From Algorimicrobium echini (GTDB taxonomy: Bacteria > Bacteroidota > Bacteroidia > Flavobacteriales > Flavobacteriaceae): DNA of 64,000 nt. Positions 8,874 through 17,713 of this stretch are shown in pieces. The stretch's first letter is position 1. Every line of letters begins with the position of its first letter. Below the pieces are notes generated by a model. That model was not told the origin of the DNA, did not search any database, and saw only the letters and a list, made by a program, of their open reading frames with translations. The translations under genes and the position numbers were made by a program. Location: NCBI RefSeq assembly GCF_900115185.1, contig NZ_FOVN01000001.1, positions 124,001 through 188,000 on the forward strand. Reading direction: 5' to 3'.

Positions 8874-10091
8874 TTAAACAAGTTCGGTTTCTATAATTAC
8901 TTCGTTTTGTAAGGTTTTATGCACAGGACATTTTGAGGCAATTTCTTTTAAACGGTTTTTCTGATCCTCGTCTAAATCTCCTACAAATTTCAATCGTTTT
9001 TGTAAATGATCCATACGTTTTGGTTTTTCTATATCCAGCATTAAATCATTACTATGTTTTTTAGAATAGGTAATATAAGCAAAAACTTCCTGTAAGTCCC
9101 ACTTCTTGCGTTCGGCATATAACTTCAAAGTCATTACTGTACAGGCAGCCAACCCAGTACTTAAATAATCGTATGGCGATGGTCCAAAATCATTACCACC
9201 AACAGATTCTGGCTCGTCTGCAATGAGATAATGCTTTTTAGTTTGAATAGTTGTTGTAAAATTATCTTCTTTTAAATTTAAATGCGCAACCAACTGTTCG
9301 CCTTCAGTATCTAACATTATGTTTTCTTTAGGGTCAAAATAGCGCTGCACCCAATTTCCAATCATATTTCCTACATATAGACTATCTCTTGAATTAGACA
9401 ATAAATGATCTGCACCATCTAAGCTAATAAAACTTTTAGGATGGTGTGCATTGCGGTATAGCTTTTCGGCATTATCTATACCAACTATAGCATCAAAAGG
9501 CGCATGCATTATTAATAGTGGTTTGCGTAAATTTTTAGTAATTTCTGGTAAATCGGTTTTACTAAAATCGTCAATAAATTCTTGATTAATTTTAAATGGT
9601 CGACCACCAATATTTACTTCAACATCTCCTTTTGCTTTTACCTCATCCAAACTATGAGAAAATAATTTAGTAACATGGCCAACTGTTGCTGGAGCACCAA
9701 TAGTTGCAACGGCCTTTATATTATCCAGTTTAGAGGCTGCTGTAATTACTGCAGCACCACCCAAAGAATGACCAACAAATAAACTAGGCGCTTTATAATT
9801 TTCATTTAAAAAAGAATTTACAGCCAGCAAATCCGCAACATTCGCCGAAAAGTGACTATCCGAAAAGTTACCTTCACTTTTCCCTAATCCTGTAAAATCG
9901 AAACGTACCACACCAAAACCATGATTTGTTAAGGCACGACTAATATTTTTTACAGCACTCAACGTACTTGTACAGGTAAAACAGTGCGCAAAAATGGCAT
10001 AATAGCTCGGTTTTTGATTAGCTGGCAGCTCCAAATAAGCTTGAAGTGTTAAGCCTTTTTTATTCTGAATTTCGAGTTTTGTACTTTTCAT
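8874..10091 (-). CDS. Bifunctional alpha/beta hydrolase - OsmC family protein
   Basis: A 405-aa natural fusion. Residues 1 to about 255 form an alpha/beta hydrolase with nucleophile elbow GHSLGG (Ser109), likely acid Asp200 and His229 (DGADHLL). Residues about 260-405 form an OsmC/Ohr-like domain carrying the two expected redox cysteines, C317 (AACTVMTL) and C388 (SKCPVHKTL). OsmC proteins reduce organic hydroperoxides through such a Cys pair, and the hydrolase partner may release or process lipid-type substrates. The fusion is widespread in Bacteroidota and Proteobacteria. The start lies inside the 3' end of the msrA-like gene (32-bp overlap) and the stop touches egtB, so it belongs to the redox operon. 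Confidence 0.9.
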   Translation of the reverse strand: MKSTKLEIQNKKGLTLQAYLELPANQKPSYYAIFAHCFTCTSTLSAVKNISRALTNHGFGVVRFDFTGLGKSEGNFSDSHFSANVADLLAVNSFLNENYKAPSLFVGHSLGGAAVITAASKLDNIKAVATIGAPATVGHVTKLFSHSLDEVKAKGDVEVNIGGRPFKINQEFIDDFSKTDLPEITKNLRKPLLIMHAPFDAIVGIDNAEKLYRNAHHPKSFISLDGADHLLSNSRDSLYVGNMIGNWVQRYFDPKENIMLDTEGEQLVAHLNLKEDNFTTTIQTKKHYLIADEPESVGGNDFGPSPYDYLSTGLAACTVMTLKLYAERKKWDLQEVFAYITYSKKHSNDLMLDIEKPKRMDHLQKRLKFVGDLDEDQKNRLKEIASKCPVHKTLQNEVIIETELV

Positions 10092-10605
10092 TGGTTTTTA
10101 AATGACTTAATGTATTGTGGTTAACATAATCTGTAAACTGCTCTAATAATAACGTTAACTTTGGATTAATAAATGTTTCGCAAAACGGTTTTTCAGGGTT
10201 CTTTTTATAATAATTCTGAATAGCCTCTCGAGATGCTTTAAATTCTGAAAACGGCAAGATTTGAGTAATTAAATCTTGACCTAAATCCAGACGATAACGT
10301 TCCATAACCAAACAAGCTTCAGCATATTGCGCTTCTGAAAACGTATATACTGCTGAACGGTATTTGTTACGCATGCTGTGATTAGATGAACTCTTGTGCG
10401 TTAACAAATGTATGTGAATTAACACGTTTAAATTAACGCAATTAGTATTAAAATGAACTATAACAGCTTCCGAAAAAGTATTATTCTCGTCAATTGAAGC
10501 CACATACCCTTGCGCCACTTTTTCAACACCAATTACTGATTGAAACACAGCTTCGGTACACCAATGACAGCCTCCTCCAAACGCTATTTTAGAATTGGAT
10601 TTCAT
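10060..10605 (-). CDS. Divergent MsrA-like peptide-methionine sulfoxide reductase
   Basis: A 181-aa MsrA-fold protein. The active-site loop reads [13 protein letters not shown] (Cys13, Cys16), with His in place of the usual Phe. The canonical GY(A/S)GG and GHAE motifs are replaced ([19 protein letters not shown]), and the region before the conserved YRSA shows [12 protein letters not shown] instead of the usual NDxGxQYRSA, so the usual catalytic Asp is absent. The C-terminus is extended. It may reduce methionine-S-sulfoxide with altered specificity or have another redox role. A canonical msrA lies two genes upstream. The 32-bp overlap with the hydrolase-OsmC gene implies coupling. Confidence 0.78.
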   Translation of the reverse strand: MKSNSKIAFGGGCHWCTEAVFQSVIGVEKVAQGYVASIDENNTFSEAVIVHFNTNCVNLNVLIHIHLLTHKSSSNHSMRNKYRSAVYTFSEAQYAEACLVMERYRLDLGQDLITQILPFSEFKASREAIQNYYKKNPEKPFCETFINPKLTLLLEQFTDYVNHNTLSHLKTNEKYKTRNSE

Positions 10606-10608
10606 GTT

Positions 10609-10888
10609 TTAATCCTTAACAACCTGGACTCCTTTCCAAAATGCCACATGGTTTTTTATACCTTTTGCTAAAGCAGAAACTTCTGGATAAAACCAAGCTG
10701 CATCAGGATTCAGTTTCCCATCAACCTCTAGAGTATAACGCTTCTCCTTTCCACGGACAAGTTGTATGGGTTTTACTGGGCTTAAAAAAATCTTTTTTTA
10801 TACTATCATGAGGAAAATAATGATTGTTTTCAACAACCACTGTTTTATCACTTTCTGCAATAATTTTATTATTCCATATGGCTTTCAT
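10609..10888 (-). pseudogene. Frameshifted DUF427 protein gene
   Basis: The minus strand from the ATG at 10888 encodes MKAIWNNKIIAESD and continues through the conserved TCPWKGEALY, but the frame then reads TCTAGAGGTTGA and stops at 10721. The next frame resumes with LEVDGKLNPDAAWFYPEV and ends at 10609 with VAFWKGVQVVKD, the normal DUF427 C-terminus. The break is near 10729-10735. Family members read LYYTLEVDGK here, so loss of a 5-base unit (one copy of TATAC) would explain it. DUF427 proteins are small beta-rich proteins of unknown function. The gene lies between msrA and the msrA-like gene. It could be a true pseudogene or a sequencing error. Confidence 0.82.
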
Positions 10889-10916
10889 AATCCGGTTATT
10901 TACACTATTAATGTTT

Positions 10917-11411
10917 TTAAATAAAACTATCGCTGAAGCGCTCAAAATGACACGTGTATCCATCTGGCTTCCGCACCAAATAATCCTGATGCTCTGGTTC
11001 AGCTGGCCAAAATTTTGAGTACGGTTCTAATGTGGTTACTACTGTACCTTCCCATTTATTAGAATCGTTAACCAATTTAATCATTGCTTCAGCTACATTT
11101 TTTTCTTCTTCATTTTGAAAAAATATTGCCGAACGATAACTAGACCCAATATCGTTTCCCTGTCTATTTACCGTAGTTGGATTATGAATTCGGAAGAAAT
11201 AATCTAAAATATGTTTAAAAGACGTTTCATTTTCATCATAGGTAAGTTCGATACCTTCCGCATGACCTGGATGATTTTTATAAGTTGGATTATCATTCTG
11301 GCCTCCTATGTAACCTACTTCGGTATCTTTAATACCTTTTTGAGTGCGAAATAAATCTTCCATACCCCAAAAACAGCCTCCTGCTATATATGCTTTTTTA
11401 TAATTGCTCAT
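10917..11411 (-). CDS. msrA: Peptide-methionine (S)-S-oxide reductase MsrA
   Basis: A 164-aa canonical MsrA that repairs the S epimer of methionine sulfoxide in proteins. The catalytic motif GGCFWG (Cys13) is near the N-terminus, followed by [17 protein letters not shown] (catalytic Glu) and [16 protein letters not shown] (Asp and Tyr). No signal peptide is seen, so it is cytosolic. The C-terminus ends in a basic/aromatic stretch with no obvious Cys pair for recycling, so thioredoxin or the nearby glutaredoxin may be the reductant (inference). It lies 36 bp downstream of selO and 28 bp upstream of the broken DUF427 gene in the same transcription direction. Confidence 0.95.
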   Translation of the reverse strand: MSNYKKAYIAGGCFWGMEDLFRTQKGIKDTEVGYIGGQNDNPTYKNHPGHAEGIELTYDENETSFKHILDYFFRIHNPTTVNRQGNDIGSSYRSAIFFQNEEEKNVAEAMIKLVNDSNKWEGTVVTTLEPYSKFWPAEPEHQDYLVRKPDGYTCHFERFSDSFI

Positions 11412-11447
11412 TTTTTATGTTTTATTTAAAATTTAATAGTAAAATAT

Positions 11448-13022
11448 TTATGAACTACATGACAACATGGAACAACCCACTTTATGTCTCGCCCAATCTG
11501 GTCGTTTTGCAAACCATTTTTCGTTTTGTGGCTGTTCAGCATAAGGCTTTTTTAAAAGCTGAAATAACTCATCTATTAAATTATAATCGCCTTTATCAGC
11601 TGCATCGATGGCTAATTGTGCCATATAGTTTCGCAACACGTATTTTGGGTTTGTTGTATTCATTTGTTTTTTTCTTGCCTCATCAGTAGCGGTTTCTAAC
11701 TGTAACCTAGAAGCATAACGCATTAACCAATCATTCCAATTTTGTTTAATTACATCAGAAATTGCGGTCGGGTTATAAAATGATTCCGCTACTATTTTCA
11801 ATCCCTCACTTGGATTGGCTTTTTTAAAATCGGCGAGGCTTCTAAAGAAAATTGTCATATCTGTTTCTGATTGCTGTAAATTATCTTCTAAATCTTGAAT
11901 GAGAAGGTAATCTTTTTCATCAGCTTTTTCTAAACCTAATTTATAACGCATCATCTGTAAGGACTGTGTTTCAAAATCAGTTTTATATTGATTTAAAATA
12001 CTTTCTAGTGCTTCTGCATCATCAATTAATGGAAAAAGTGCATTGGCTAATTGGTATAAATTCCACAAACCAATATTGGGTTGATTACCATATCTATAGC
12101 GTTTATGCTGGCTATCTGTTGTGTTAGGCGTCCAACTTAAATTAAAATCGTCCAACCAGCCATAAGGACCATAATCTATTGTTAACCCTAAAATAGACAT
12201 GTTATCGGTATTCATTACACCATGCACAAAGCCTACCCGTTGCCAGTGAACAATCATTTGTATGGTGCGTTGAGACACCTCGGAAAAAAACTGAATATAG
12301 GTTTGTTTAGACGGTTGCCCTAAATGAGAAAAATGATGACGAATTGTATAATCTACAAGCGTTTTTAATGTATGAGTATCTTGTCTAGCTGCTAAAATTT
12401 CATAATTACCAAAACGTAAGAAACTCGGTGAAACTCTTGAAACAATAGCGCCTTTTTCATATGCTGGATTTCCGTCGTACATCACGTCTCGTAGGACCTT
12501 ATCACCAGATAATGCCAAAGTTAATGCTCTTGTGGTAGGCACTCCTAAATGATGCATGGCCTCACTACACAAATACTCTCTAATGGATGAGCGCAATACA
12601 GCCAATCCGTCAGCAGTTCTGGAATAAGGTGTTATTCCAGCTCCTTTTAATTGTACTGCCCAAAATTTAGTATTGTGTTTAACCTCAAATAAATTAATAG
12701 CCCGACCATCACCCAATTGTCCTGCCCAACTACCAAACTGATGACCACCATAACACATAGCATACGGTTGCGTATTTTTAACTACTGTATTGCCTGTAAA
12801 AATGTTTAAAAAAGCGTCTGATTTACTATCCTCTTCTGTTAACCCTAAACTCGCTAACATTTCAGGAGACACGTGAAGCAGTTCTGGATTGGCTGTCTGT
12901 TTTGGACTTACAAAAGAAAAACAAGCTTTTGCTACCTGTCTTCTGGTATTTTCTAAAACAGGATCGGCTGGCAATTCCCTGTTAAATCTATCCTGTATGT
13001 TAACATTTATTTGTTTAACCAT
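11448..13022 (-). CDS. selO: SelO-family protein adenylyltransferase (YdiU/UPF0061)
   Basis: A 524-aa SelO pseudokinase-fold protein; members transfer AMP from ATP to Ser/Thr/Tyr of target proteins. The family sequence is unmistakable: YGGHQFGSWAGQLGDGRAI near residues 90-110, LKGAGITPYSRTADGLAVLRSSIREYL, VGFVHGVMNTDNMSILGLTIDYGPYGWLDDF in the active site, and a C-terminal NPKYVLRNYMAQ. Length is normal. The C-terminus ends KVGCSMLSCSS, with the cysteine near the end that in many eukaryotic members is selenocysteine. The start overlaps the glutaredoxin-like gene by 16 bp. Given reports that E. coli SelO modifies redox proteins including a glutaredoxin, the pairing is meaningful. Confidence 0.95.
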   Translation of the reverse strand: MVKQINVNIQDRFNRELPADPVLENTRRQVAKACFSFVSPKQTANPELLHVSPEMLASLGLTEEDSKSDAFLNIFTGNTVVKNTQPYAMCYGGHQFGSWAGQLGDGRAINLFEVKHNTKFWAVQLKGAGITPYSRTADGLAVLRSSIREYLCSEAMHHLGVPTTRALTLALSGDKVLRDVMYDGNPAYEKGAIVSRVSPSFLRFGNYEILAARQDTHTLKTLVDYTIRHHFSHLGQPSKQTYIQFFSEVSQRTIQMIVHWQRVGFVHGVMNTDNMSILGLTIDYGPYGWLDDFNLSWTPNTTDSQHKRYRYGNQPNIGLWNLYQLANALFPLIDDAEALESILNQYKTDFETQSLQMMRYKLGLEKADEKDYLLIQDLEDNLQQSETDMTIFFRSLADFKKANPSEGLKIVAESFYNPTAISDVIKQNWNDWLMRYASRLQLETATDEARKKQMNTTNPKYVLRNYMAQLAIDAADKGDYNLIDELFQLLKKPYAEQPQNEKWFAKRPDWARHKVGCSMLSCSS

Positions 13023-13246
13023 TTTAAAAGCTCCTTATCATTAGGATTTCGTAACCGTTTATTATCAATTAATACTGTTGGAAAATGCAAATTTCCATTT
13101 GGGTATAAACTGCATAACTCTTGAGCCAAACTTTCATTTTTTATAACATCTTGAAACGTATAATTAAGATTTCGAGATTCAAAAAAACGTTGATAATAAT
13201 TTGACTTATGGCATTTTGAACTACCATATAACACAATCCTTTTCAC
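13007..13246 (-). CDS. Monothiol-type glutaredoxin-like protein
   Basis: A 79-aa thioredoxin-fold protein with the glutaredoxin layout: beta strand RIVLYGSS, active site KCHKS (Cys-x-x-Ser, so only one active-site cysteine), then a FPTVLIDNKRLRNPN stretch with the cis-Pro loop. A second cysteine lies in AQELCSLYP. The CxxS site suggests monothiol chemistry (deglutathionylation, Fe-S handling or reduction of MsrA/MsrB) rather than dithiol disulfide reduction. It overlaps selO by 16 bp and follows msrB by 23 bp. Fold assignment is good; exact role is inferred from neighbours. Confidence 0.78.
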   Translation of the reverse strand: MKRIVLYGSSKCHKSNYYQRFFESRNLNYTFQDVIKNESLAQELCSLYPNGNLHFPTVLIDNKRLRNPNDKELLKWLNK

Positions 13247-13269
13247 TGAAAATTCTTTCTTTAATTTAA

Positions 13270-13716
13270 CTATTTAGTTTCCAATACTATCGACTCTGAA
13301 TTCACACAATATCGTAAACCACTTGGTTCTGGACCATCAGGGAATACATGCCCTAAATGAGCATCGCAGGTATTACACATCACCTCAACACGAACCATCC
13401 CAAAACTGGAATCTTTTTCATATTTAATAGCATTTTCCTGAATAGGTTGAGTAAAACTAGGCCATCCTGAACTGGAATTGAATTTAATAGTCGAATCAAA
13501 AAGCGGTTCATTACAACATACACAATTATATTGGCCTTCTTCAAAAACACTGCATAATGCTCCAGTACCAGCCATTTCAGTTCCTTTTTTTCTGGTAATT
13601 CTAAATTGCTCGGCTGTAAGAATTTCACGCCATTCAGCTTCCGTTTTTTCAACACGACGGTTAGGAATAGGATTTCCATTCACACTAAAACTAATAATAT
13701 CTTTCCAAGTTAACAT
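13270..13716 (-). CDS. msrB: Peptide-methionine (R)-S-oxide reductase MsrB
   Basis: A 148-aa MsrB that reduces the R epimer of methionine sulfoxide. Zinc ligands are C65/C68 (NCVCCNEPLF) and C114/C117 (MCNTCDAHLGHVF). The catalytic Cys is C137 in GLRYCVNSESI. The conserved SSGWPSF and PDGPEPSG loops are intact, and a possible resolving Cys is C55 (TGALCSV). It is probably the first gene of the redox operon, since a 303-bp intergenic region precedes it and the HD-domain gene diverges on the other side. Confidence 0.95.
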   Translation of the reverse strand: MLTWKDIISFSVNGNPIPNRRVEKTEAEWREILTAEQFRITRKKGTEMAGTGALCSVFEEGQYNCVCCNEPLFDSTIKFNSSSGWPSFTQPIQENAIKYEKDSSFGMVRVEVMCNTCDAHLGHVFPDGPEPSGLRYCVNSESIVLETK

Positions 13717-14019
13717 AGCTACTTTTTTGTTTATATTTTATTTTTAAGGCTAGCATACAGCCAATTAGACAATTGCCAATTTTGAAGTACTCCACCTTTT
13801 ATTTAAACTTTTAATATACACAAATCCAAGTGGATTTTACCCAATAAAATATTAATTAAGCGTTAAAATAAGCCATATTATTATGCATTGGGTTAATTAT
13901 AATAAAACCTGAAGCTTACTTTTGAGATTGAAAAAAGCAATACATCCCAAAATGATTCTTAAATCCAGTTATTTTTGAGTAATTTAAGCGTCTAAAGTGA
14001 TGAAAAACTATATAGAACT
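13717..14019. promoter_or_regulatory. Divergent intergenic region between the redox operon and the HD-PycTM gene
   Basis: 303 bp with no coding frame I can support. It must hold the promoters for msrB (leftward) and the HD-domain gene (rightward). No strong palindrome or terminator-like hairpin was found by eye, and exact Bacteroidota -33/-7 elements could not be fixed with confidence. Confidence 0.4.
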
Positions 14020-15213
14020 ATGACAAACCTTGTTGAAGCATCTAAAAAATTCGTGTTTGATTTATTTAAGGCCGAATTAAATCCTTCTTATTTATATCAT
14101 AATTACACCCATACTGCTCGAGTTTTTAAAAGTATTAATGAAATTATTGAACATACTGATTTAACAGATAAAGAAGTGGAAATTTTACGCTTATCTGCTT
14201 TATTTCACGATACTGGTTATATAAAATCTAGAAAAAATCACGAAGAAGAGAGTGCTGCTATTGCAAGCGCATTTTTATCAAAAAATGATGTTCACCCCTC
14301 TATCATAGACTCCGTATGCAATTGCATTTTGGCTACTAAATTTTCTGATGTCCCTACTAACAAATTAGATAAGATTATTCGTGATGCGGATGCCTCTCAT
14401 TTTGGTAAAGATTATTTTGAAGAAGCCAGTGAGTTTTTAAGAAAAGAATTAGAAATTCAAGATGTTGCCTATTACACTATAACGGAATGGCTTGACGAAA
14501 ACATAAAGATGCTTGCCGAGAAACATCAGTTTTTTACTGATTATGCTTTAAAGAATTGGCAAAAGCAAAAAGAGCAAAATTTAGCTAGTTTAATAAAGAC
14601 AAAAAACAAGCAGAAAAAACGCCGAAAAAAAGAAGAAATGAAGGCTAAATATAAAGCGCATTATAAAAATGATAGTCCAGAGCGTGGCATCCAAACATTT
14701 TATAGAGTTGCTTTAAGAAACCACATAAAATTAAGTGACATTGCGGACACTAAAGCAAATATTTTACTATCTGTTAACGCTATAATTATTTCGTTAATGA
14801 TTTCTAATTTGTTTTCAAAATTAGATAGCCCATCTAACTCCTATCTAATTATTCCAACCATGATATTCGTTTTTTTTAGTATTATTTCTATGATACTTTC
14901 TATTATAGCTACAAGACCCAATGTAACGCGCGGTGAATTCACTAAAGAAGATGTTGAAAATAAAAACGTTAACTTAACCTTTTTTGGAAACTTTCATAAA
15001 ATGAAATTGGAGGAGTTTGAATGGGCTATTGATGAACTCTTACAAGACAAAAACTATGTGTATGGCTCATTAACAAAAGATTTGTATTTTTTAGGAAAAG
15101 TGCTAAATAGAAAATACCGTATTTTAAGAATTACCTACACAATATTCATGCTTGGTTTTATTATTTCAGTAATTGCTTTTGGTATAGCTTTTAAGGTTAC
15201 TGAATTTAATTAG
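14020..15213 (+). CDS. HD-domain phosphohydrolase fused to a Pycsar-effector-like transmembrane domain (DUF5706)
   Basis: A 397-aa membrane protein in two parts. Residues 1 to about 180 are an HD domain (H31, H63-D64 in ALFHDTGY, and D122/D124 in IIRDADASHFG). A very basic linker (KTKNKQKKRRKKEEMK) follows. The C-terminal part, from about 225, carries LSDIADTKANILLSVNAIIIS, the hallmark of the DUF5706/PycTM domain found in Pycsar effectors, with three predicted membrane helices near 248-264, 274-297 and 370-391. No pyrimidine cyclase lies next to it. Full-length proteins of this kind occur in many Flavobacteriia, so it may be a housekeeping relative of the effector rather than a defence gene. 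Confidence 0.8.
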   Translation: MTNLVEASKKFVFDLFKAELNPSYLYHNYTHTARVFKSINEIIEHTDLTDKEVEILRLSALFHDTGYIKSRKNHEEESAAIASAFLSKNDVHPSIIDSVCNCILATKFSDVPTNKLDKIIRDADASHFGKDYFEEASEFLRKELEIQDVAYYTITEWLDENIKMLAEKHQFFTDYALKNWQKQKEQNLASLIKTKNKQKKRRKKEEMKAKYKAHYKNDSPERGIQTFYRVALRNHIKLSDIADTKANILLSVNAIIISLMISNLFSKLDSPSNSYLIIPTMIFVFFSIISMILSIIATRPNVTRGEFTKEDVENKNVNLTFFGNFHKMKLEEFEWAIDELLQDKNYVYGSLTKDLYFLGKVLNRKYRILRITYTIFMLGFIISVIAFGIAFKVTEFN

Positions 15214-17591
15214 GCATTAATTTCTTGAATCAAATCATTATACGTGAATAAGCTTTTACTGTCAGAATCCTTATTATAAAGAACACTTACACGAAGCGCT
15301 TTTAAACCCGTTACGGCCTGTAAATCTTCTATTTCAAAAATTTCAACATCATGGTCTAACATTTTTTTAGACTGTAAGAACTCAACATATCTTAAATATT
15401 CTATTTCATCTTGCTTTTGCGAATAAACAATTGTTAATTTCCCTTTATGGGTAATACGCTCCTTGGTTCCTTTAATAAAGGCTTTATCTAAACGCTTTTT
15501 AACAATTTCATAGCGCGCATTATAGGTTCCATCAACATCAAATTGTTTTTCATCCATTCTAAAACTAATACTCAATGGCTGGTTAAAGACTAATATAAGC
15601 GAAGCAACATCCAAAGAAATTGGTAAATTTTCACGCATTTGATAGTGCATATTTTCCATTTCACACATTATCTGCATTTGCCATAATCTTAAATTATATA
15701 AATAAATCGGATTAAAACTTACGTCTTTGGTAATGGACTCACCGATGTACATATTATGTTCAACACCATCTGTTTTAAAGCGCTCAAAATAATGTGGATA
15801 CATGGCTTGTGCTTCTAGCTGTTTTTCATCTAGAATTTTTGCCATTGTTTTATTTATTTTAAGAATAGTTTCATCAAAATCTTTACGGTGATAATAAATT
15901 TCACTGGCTTGATTATCTAAATGGTCATAATATTCAGATATCATATCCTGCAAGGCATCATAAGCGTTTAAATGTGATAACAATGGCTCTATATCTTGCT
16001 TGAAAAAAGCAATGATTTTCTGTTCACTATCTACTTGAAAATTTTCATTTAAATCGTTTATAAATTGATTTAATTGAAAAGTAAATTGATCATATATAGG
16101 CAAAGATTCAACCTTATTAGCTTTTAATAGAATGCTTTTAGCCAATTCGAGCTGCATAGTCAAATCATCTTTGGTAGCTTTATTTCTAGCATCCGAAGAA
16201 CCTTGCACATCTATTTGTCCATAAAGCGGATACACTTTCTCGAAAGCAATTTTTCTGAAAATAGCCTCTTTTCCTCTATTTTTATTCATGATGAATAATT
16301 TGGCTTCCTTTTCAAAACGCCAATAAACACTCTCATGAATTGAGGTACATTCCTTTTGAATAACAGCTTTTATTAAATTGTCTTGGTCATTTTTAGATCG
16401 TTCTACTGCCGAAACAATAAATGGCATAACATCTACCAATTTGTTGGCTATTATACTGTTTAATATTTTAGGTTTATGAGAAACAATTTCAAGTACACCT
16501 AATAGCCCATCATTATTTGCAATAGGCGCAAAAATGGCACTTTTAATTTTTTGATCAAATAATGCTTTAATGTGTGGTGCATCGCCATGCGATTTTTTGT
16601 AGGCAGCATCAACATCGGACACAGAAAAATAATGTTTATCCTCTAAAAGACGTTTATAGGACCATTCGCAAAGCGCATCTTCACAACTCACACTATCCAA
16701 ATTATCCAATAAATAACTGGTCATGCCTTTTCCATGAACACGCTCAAAAGTATCATTACTTTTATTGTGGGTTGAAAATCCCACATGAATATCTTTTAGG
16801 CCAAAAAGAGATTGAAATATTTCATGAAAATCTTTCATGAATCCTTCATCTTTACGCTTGTGCTGGCCAATTAATGAGGATTTAATGTTTGAAATGGACT
16901 GATCATCGGTAACATCAAAAATATTGGCAATGACAAACCCTTTGAATGTATAAGAATTAGGTGGGAATTTTTCTTTCCAAATGGCAATATTTTCAAAATT
17001 ATCTAGTAATTCATTATAATCATCAATGGTTATTTTAGGAGCATCTTCATGGGCTATAATTTCTGTAAAATCGGCATTATATAATATTTTATAATACCTT
17101 AAAATTCCATTTTCATCGGGAATTTCATAATAAAAAGGTCTTTTTAAATTTAGTTTATAGCCATAACAAAAATTCAAAATAAGTGTACATGCAATAATAT
17201 ACCTGTCGTTATCATGCATATTAATTATACCTAAATCGTAATCTTTACCTGCATTGTTCATAATAGATTTAAAACGATTTGAAGCATTAAAAATCAAATT
17301 ATGAAACGGTACAGATGCTGTTTTAATTTCATTGTTAGTAAGAATTGGATTAAAGGTGTCTCTTAAAATAAAAGCAATTTCTTCTTTATAAGTATTTAAT
17401 AGTTCTGGATCTGAAAAGCCTTCACGTAAAACAGGATTTTTTTCTGCTATTTCTAATACTTTTTTAGCATGAGAAGCCTCAAACGAATCGCCACTTTTAA
17501 CTAAAGTATCGTATTCTTTTAAAACCGTATTGAAACTAACTTTCAACGTAAGCGGTGAATCTATATTTTCATTAATATCTTTCATACTCAT
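15210..17591 (-). CDS. Large GAF-domain protein, function unknown
   Basis: A 793-aa cytoplasmic protein. The middle (roughly residues 230-395) has the GAF look: ALCEWSYKRLLEDKHYFSVSDVD, then IKSAIFAPIANNDGLLGVLEIVSHKP. The rest is mostly helical with no enzymatic motif I can name, and there is no HTH, kinase or cyclase domain. It ends convergently with the HD-PycTM gene, sharing four bases. The start could be either of the two closely spaced Met codons (MSMKD). It resembles conserved GAF-containing proteins of Flavobacteriia, but no function is recognised. Confidence 0.65.
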   Translation of the reverse strand: MSMKDINENIDSPLTLKVSFNTVLKEYDTLVKSGDSFEASHAKKVLEIAEKNPVLREGFSDPELLNTYKEEIAFILRDTFNPILTNNEIKTASVPFHNLIFNASNRFKSIMNNAGKDYDLGIINMHDNDRYIIACTLILNFCYGYKLNLKRPFYYEIPDENGILRYYKILYNADFTEIIAHEDAPKITIDDYNELLDNFENIAIWKEKFPPNSYTFKGFVIANIFDVTDDQSISNIKSSLIGQHKRKDEGFMKDFHEIFQSLFGLKDIHVGFSTHNKSNDTFERVHGKGMTSYLLDNLDSVSCEDALCEWSYKRLLEDKHYFSVSDVDAAYKKSHGDAPHIKALFDQKIKSAIFAPIANNDGLLGVLEIVSHKPKILNSIIANKLVDVMPFIVSAVERSKNDQDNLIKAVIQKECTSIHESVYWRFEKEAKLFIMNKNRGKEAIFRKIAFEKVYPLYGQIDVQGSSDARNKATKDDLTMQLELAKSILLKANKVESLPIYDQFTFQLNQFINDLNENFQVDSEQKIIAFFKQDIEPLLSHLNAYDALQDMISEYYDHLDNQASEIYYHRKDFDETILKINKTMAKILDEKQLEAQAMYPHYFERFKTDGVEHNMYIGESITKDVSFNPIYLYNLRLWQMQIMCEMENMHYQMRENLPISLDVASLILVFNQPLSISFRMDEKQFDVDGTYNARYEIVKKRLDKAFIKGTKERITHKGKLTIVYSQKQDEIEYLRYVEFLQSKKMLDHDVEIFEIEDLQAVTGLKALRVSVLYNKDSDSKSLFTYNDLIQEINA

Positions 17592-17663
17592 TTTTGCAAC
17601 CCTAAAGTTACGAATTTTAATATTAGTCGATTTAGCATCTAAATGTTAACATAAATAACAAAA

Positions 17664-17693
17664 AAAAGACCTCAATAGCTAATAAGGTCTTTT
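17664..17693 (-). terminator. Rho-independent terminator of the alpha-glucan operon
   Basis: A perfect 9-bp stem (AAAAGACCT / AGGTCTTTT) with a 12-base loop. Read on the minus strand it ends in a run of seven T, just downstream of the last amylase gene, so it ends the LacI/MFS-to-GH13 transcript. Confidence 0.8.
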
Positions 17694-17713
17694 AAATTAT
17701 TCGTTGGCTAAAA

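Noticed and set aside
11390-11689. Plus-strand frame across the msrA-selO junction
   Set aside because: It lies antisense to the firmly identified selO C-terminus and shows no domain or conserved motif.
14020-17591. A complete Pycsar defence operon (cyclase plus effector)
   Set aside because: The DUF5706-type protein is present, but no adenylate/pyrimidine cyclase gene is adjacent, and the GAF protein is convergent and shows no cyclase motif. Only the effector-like domain can be claimed.
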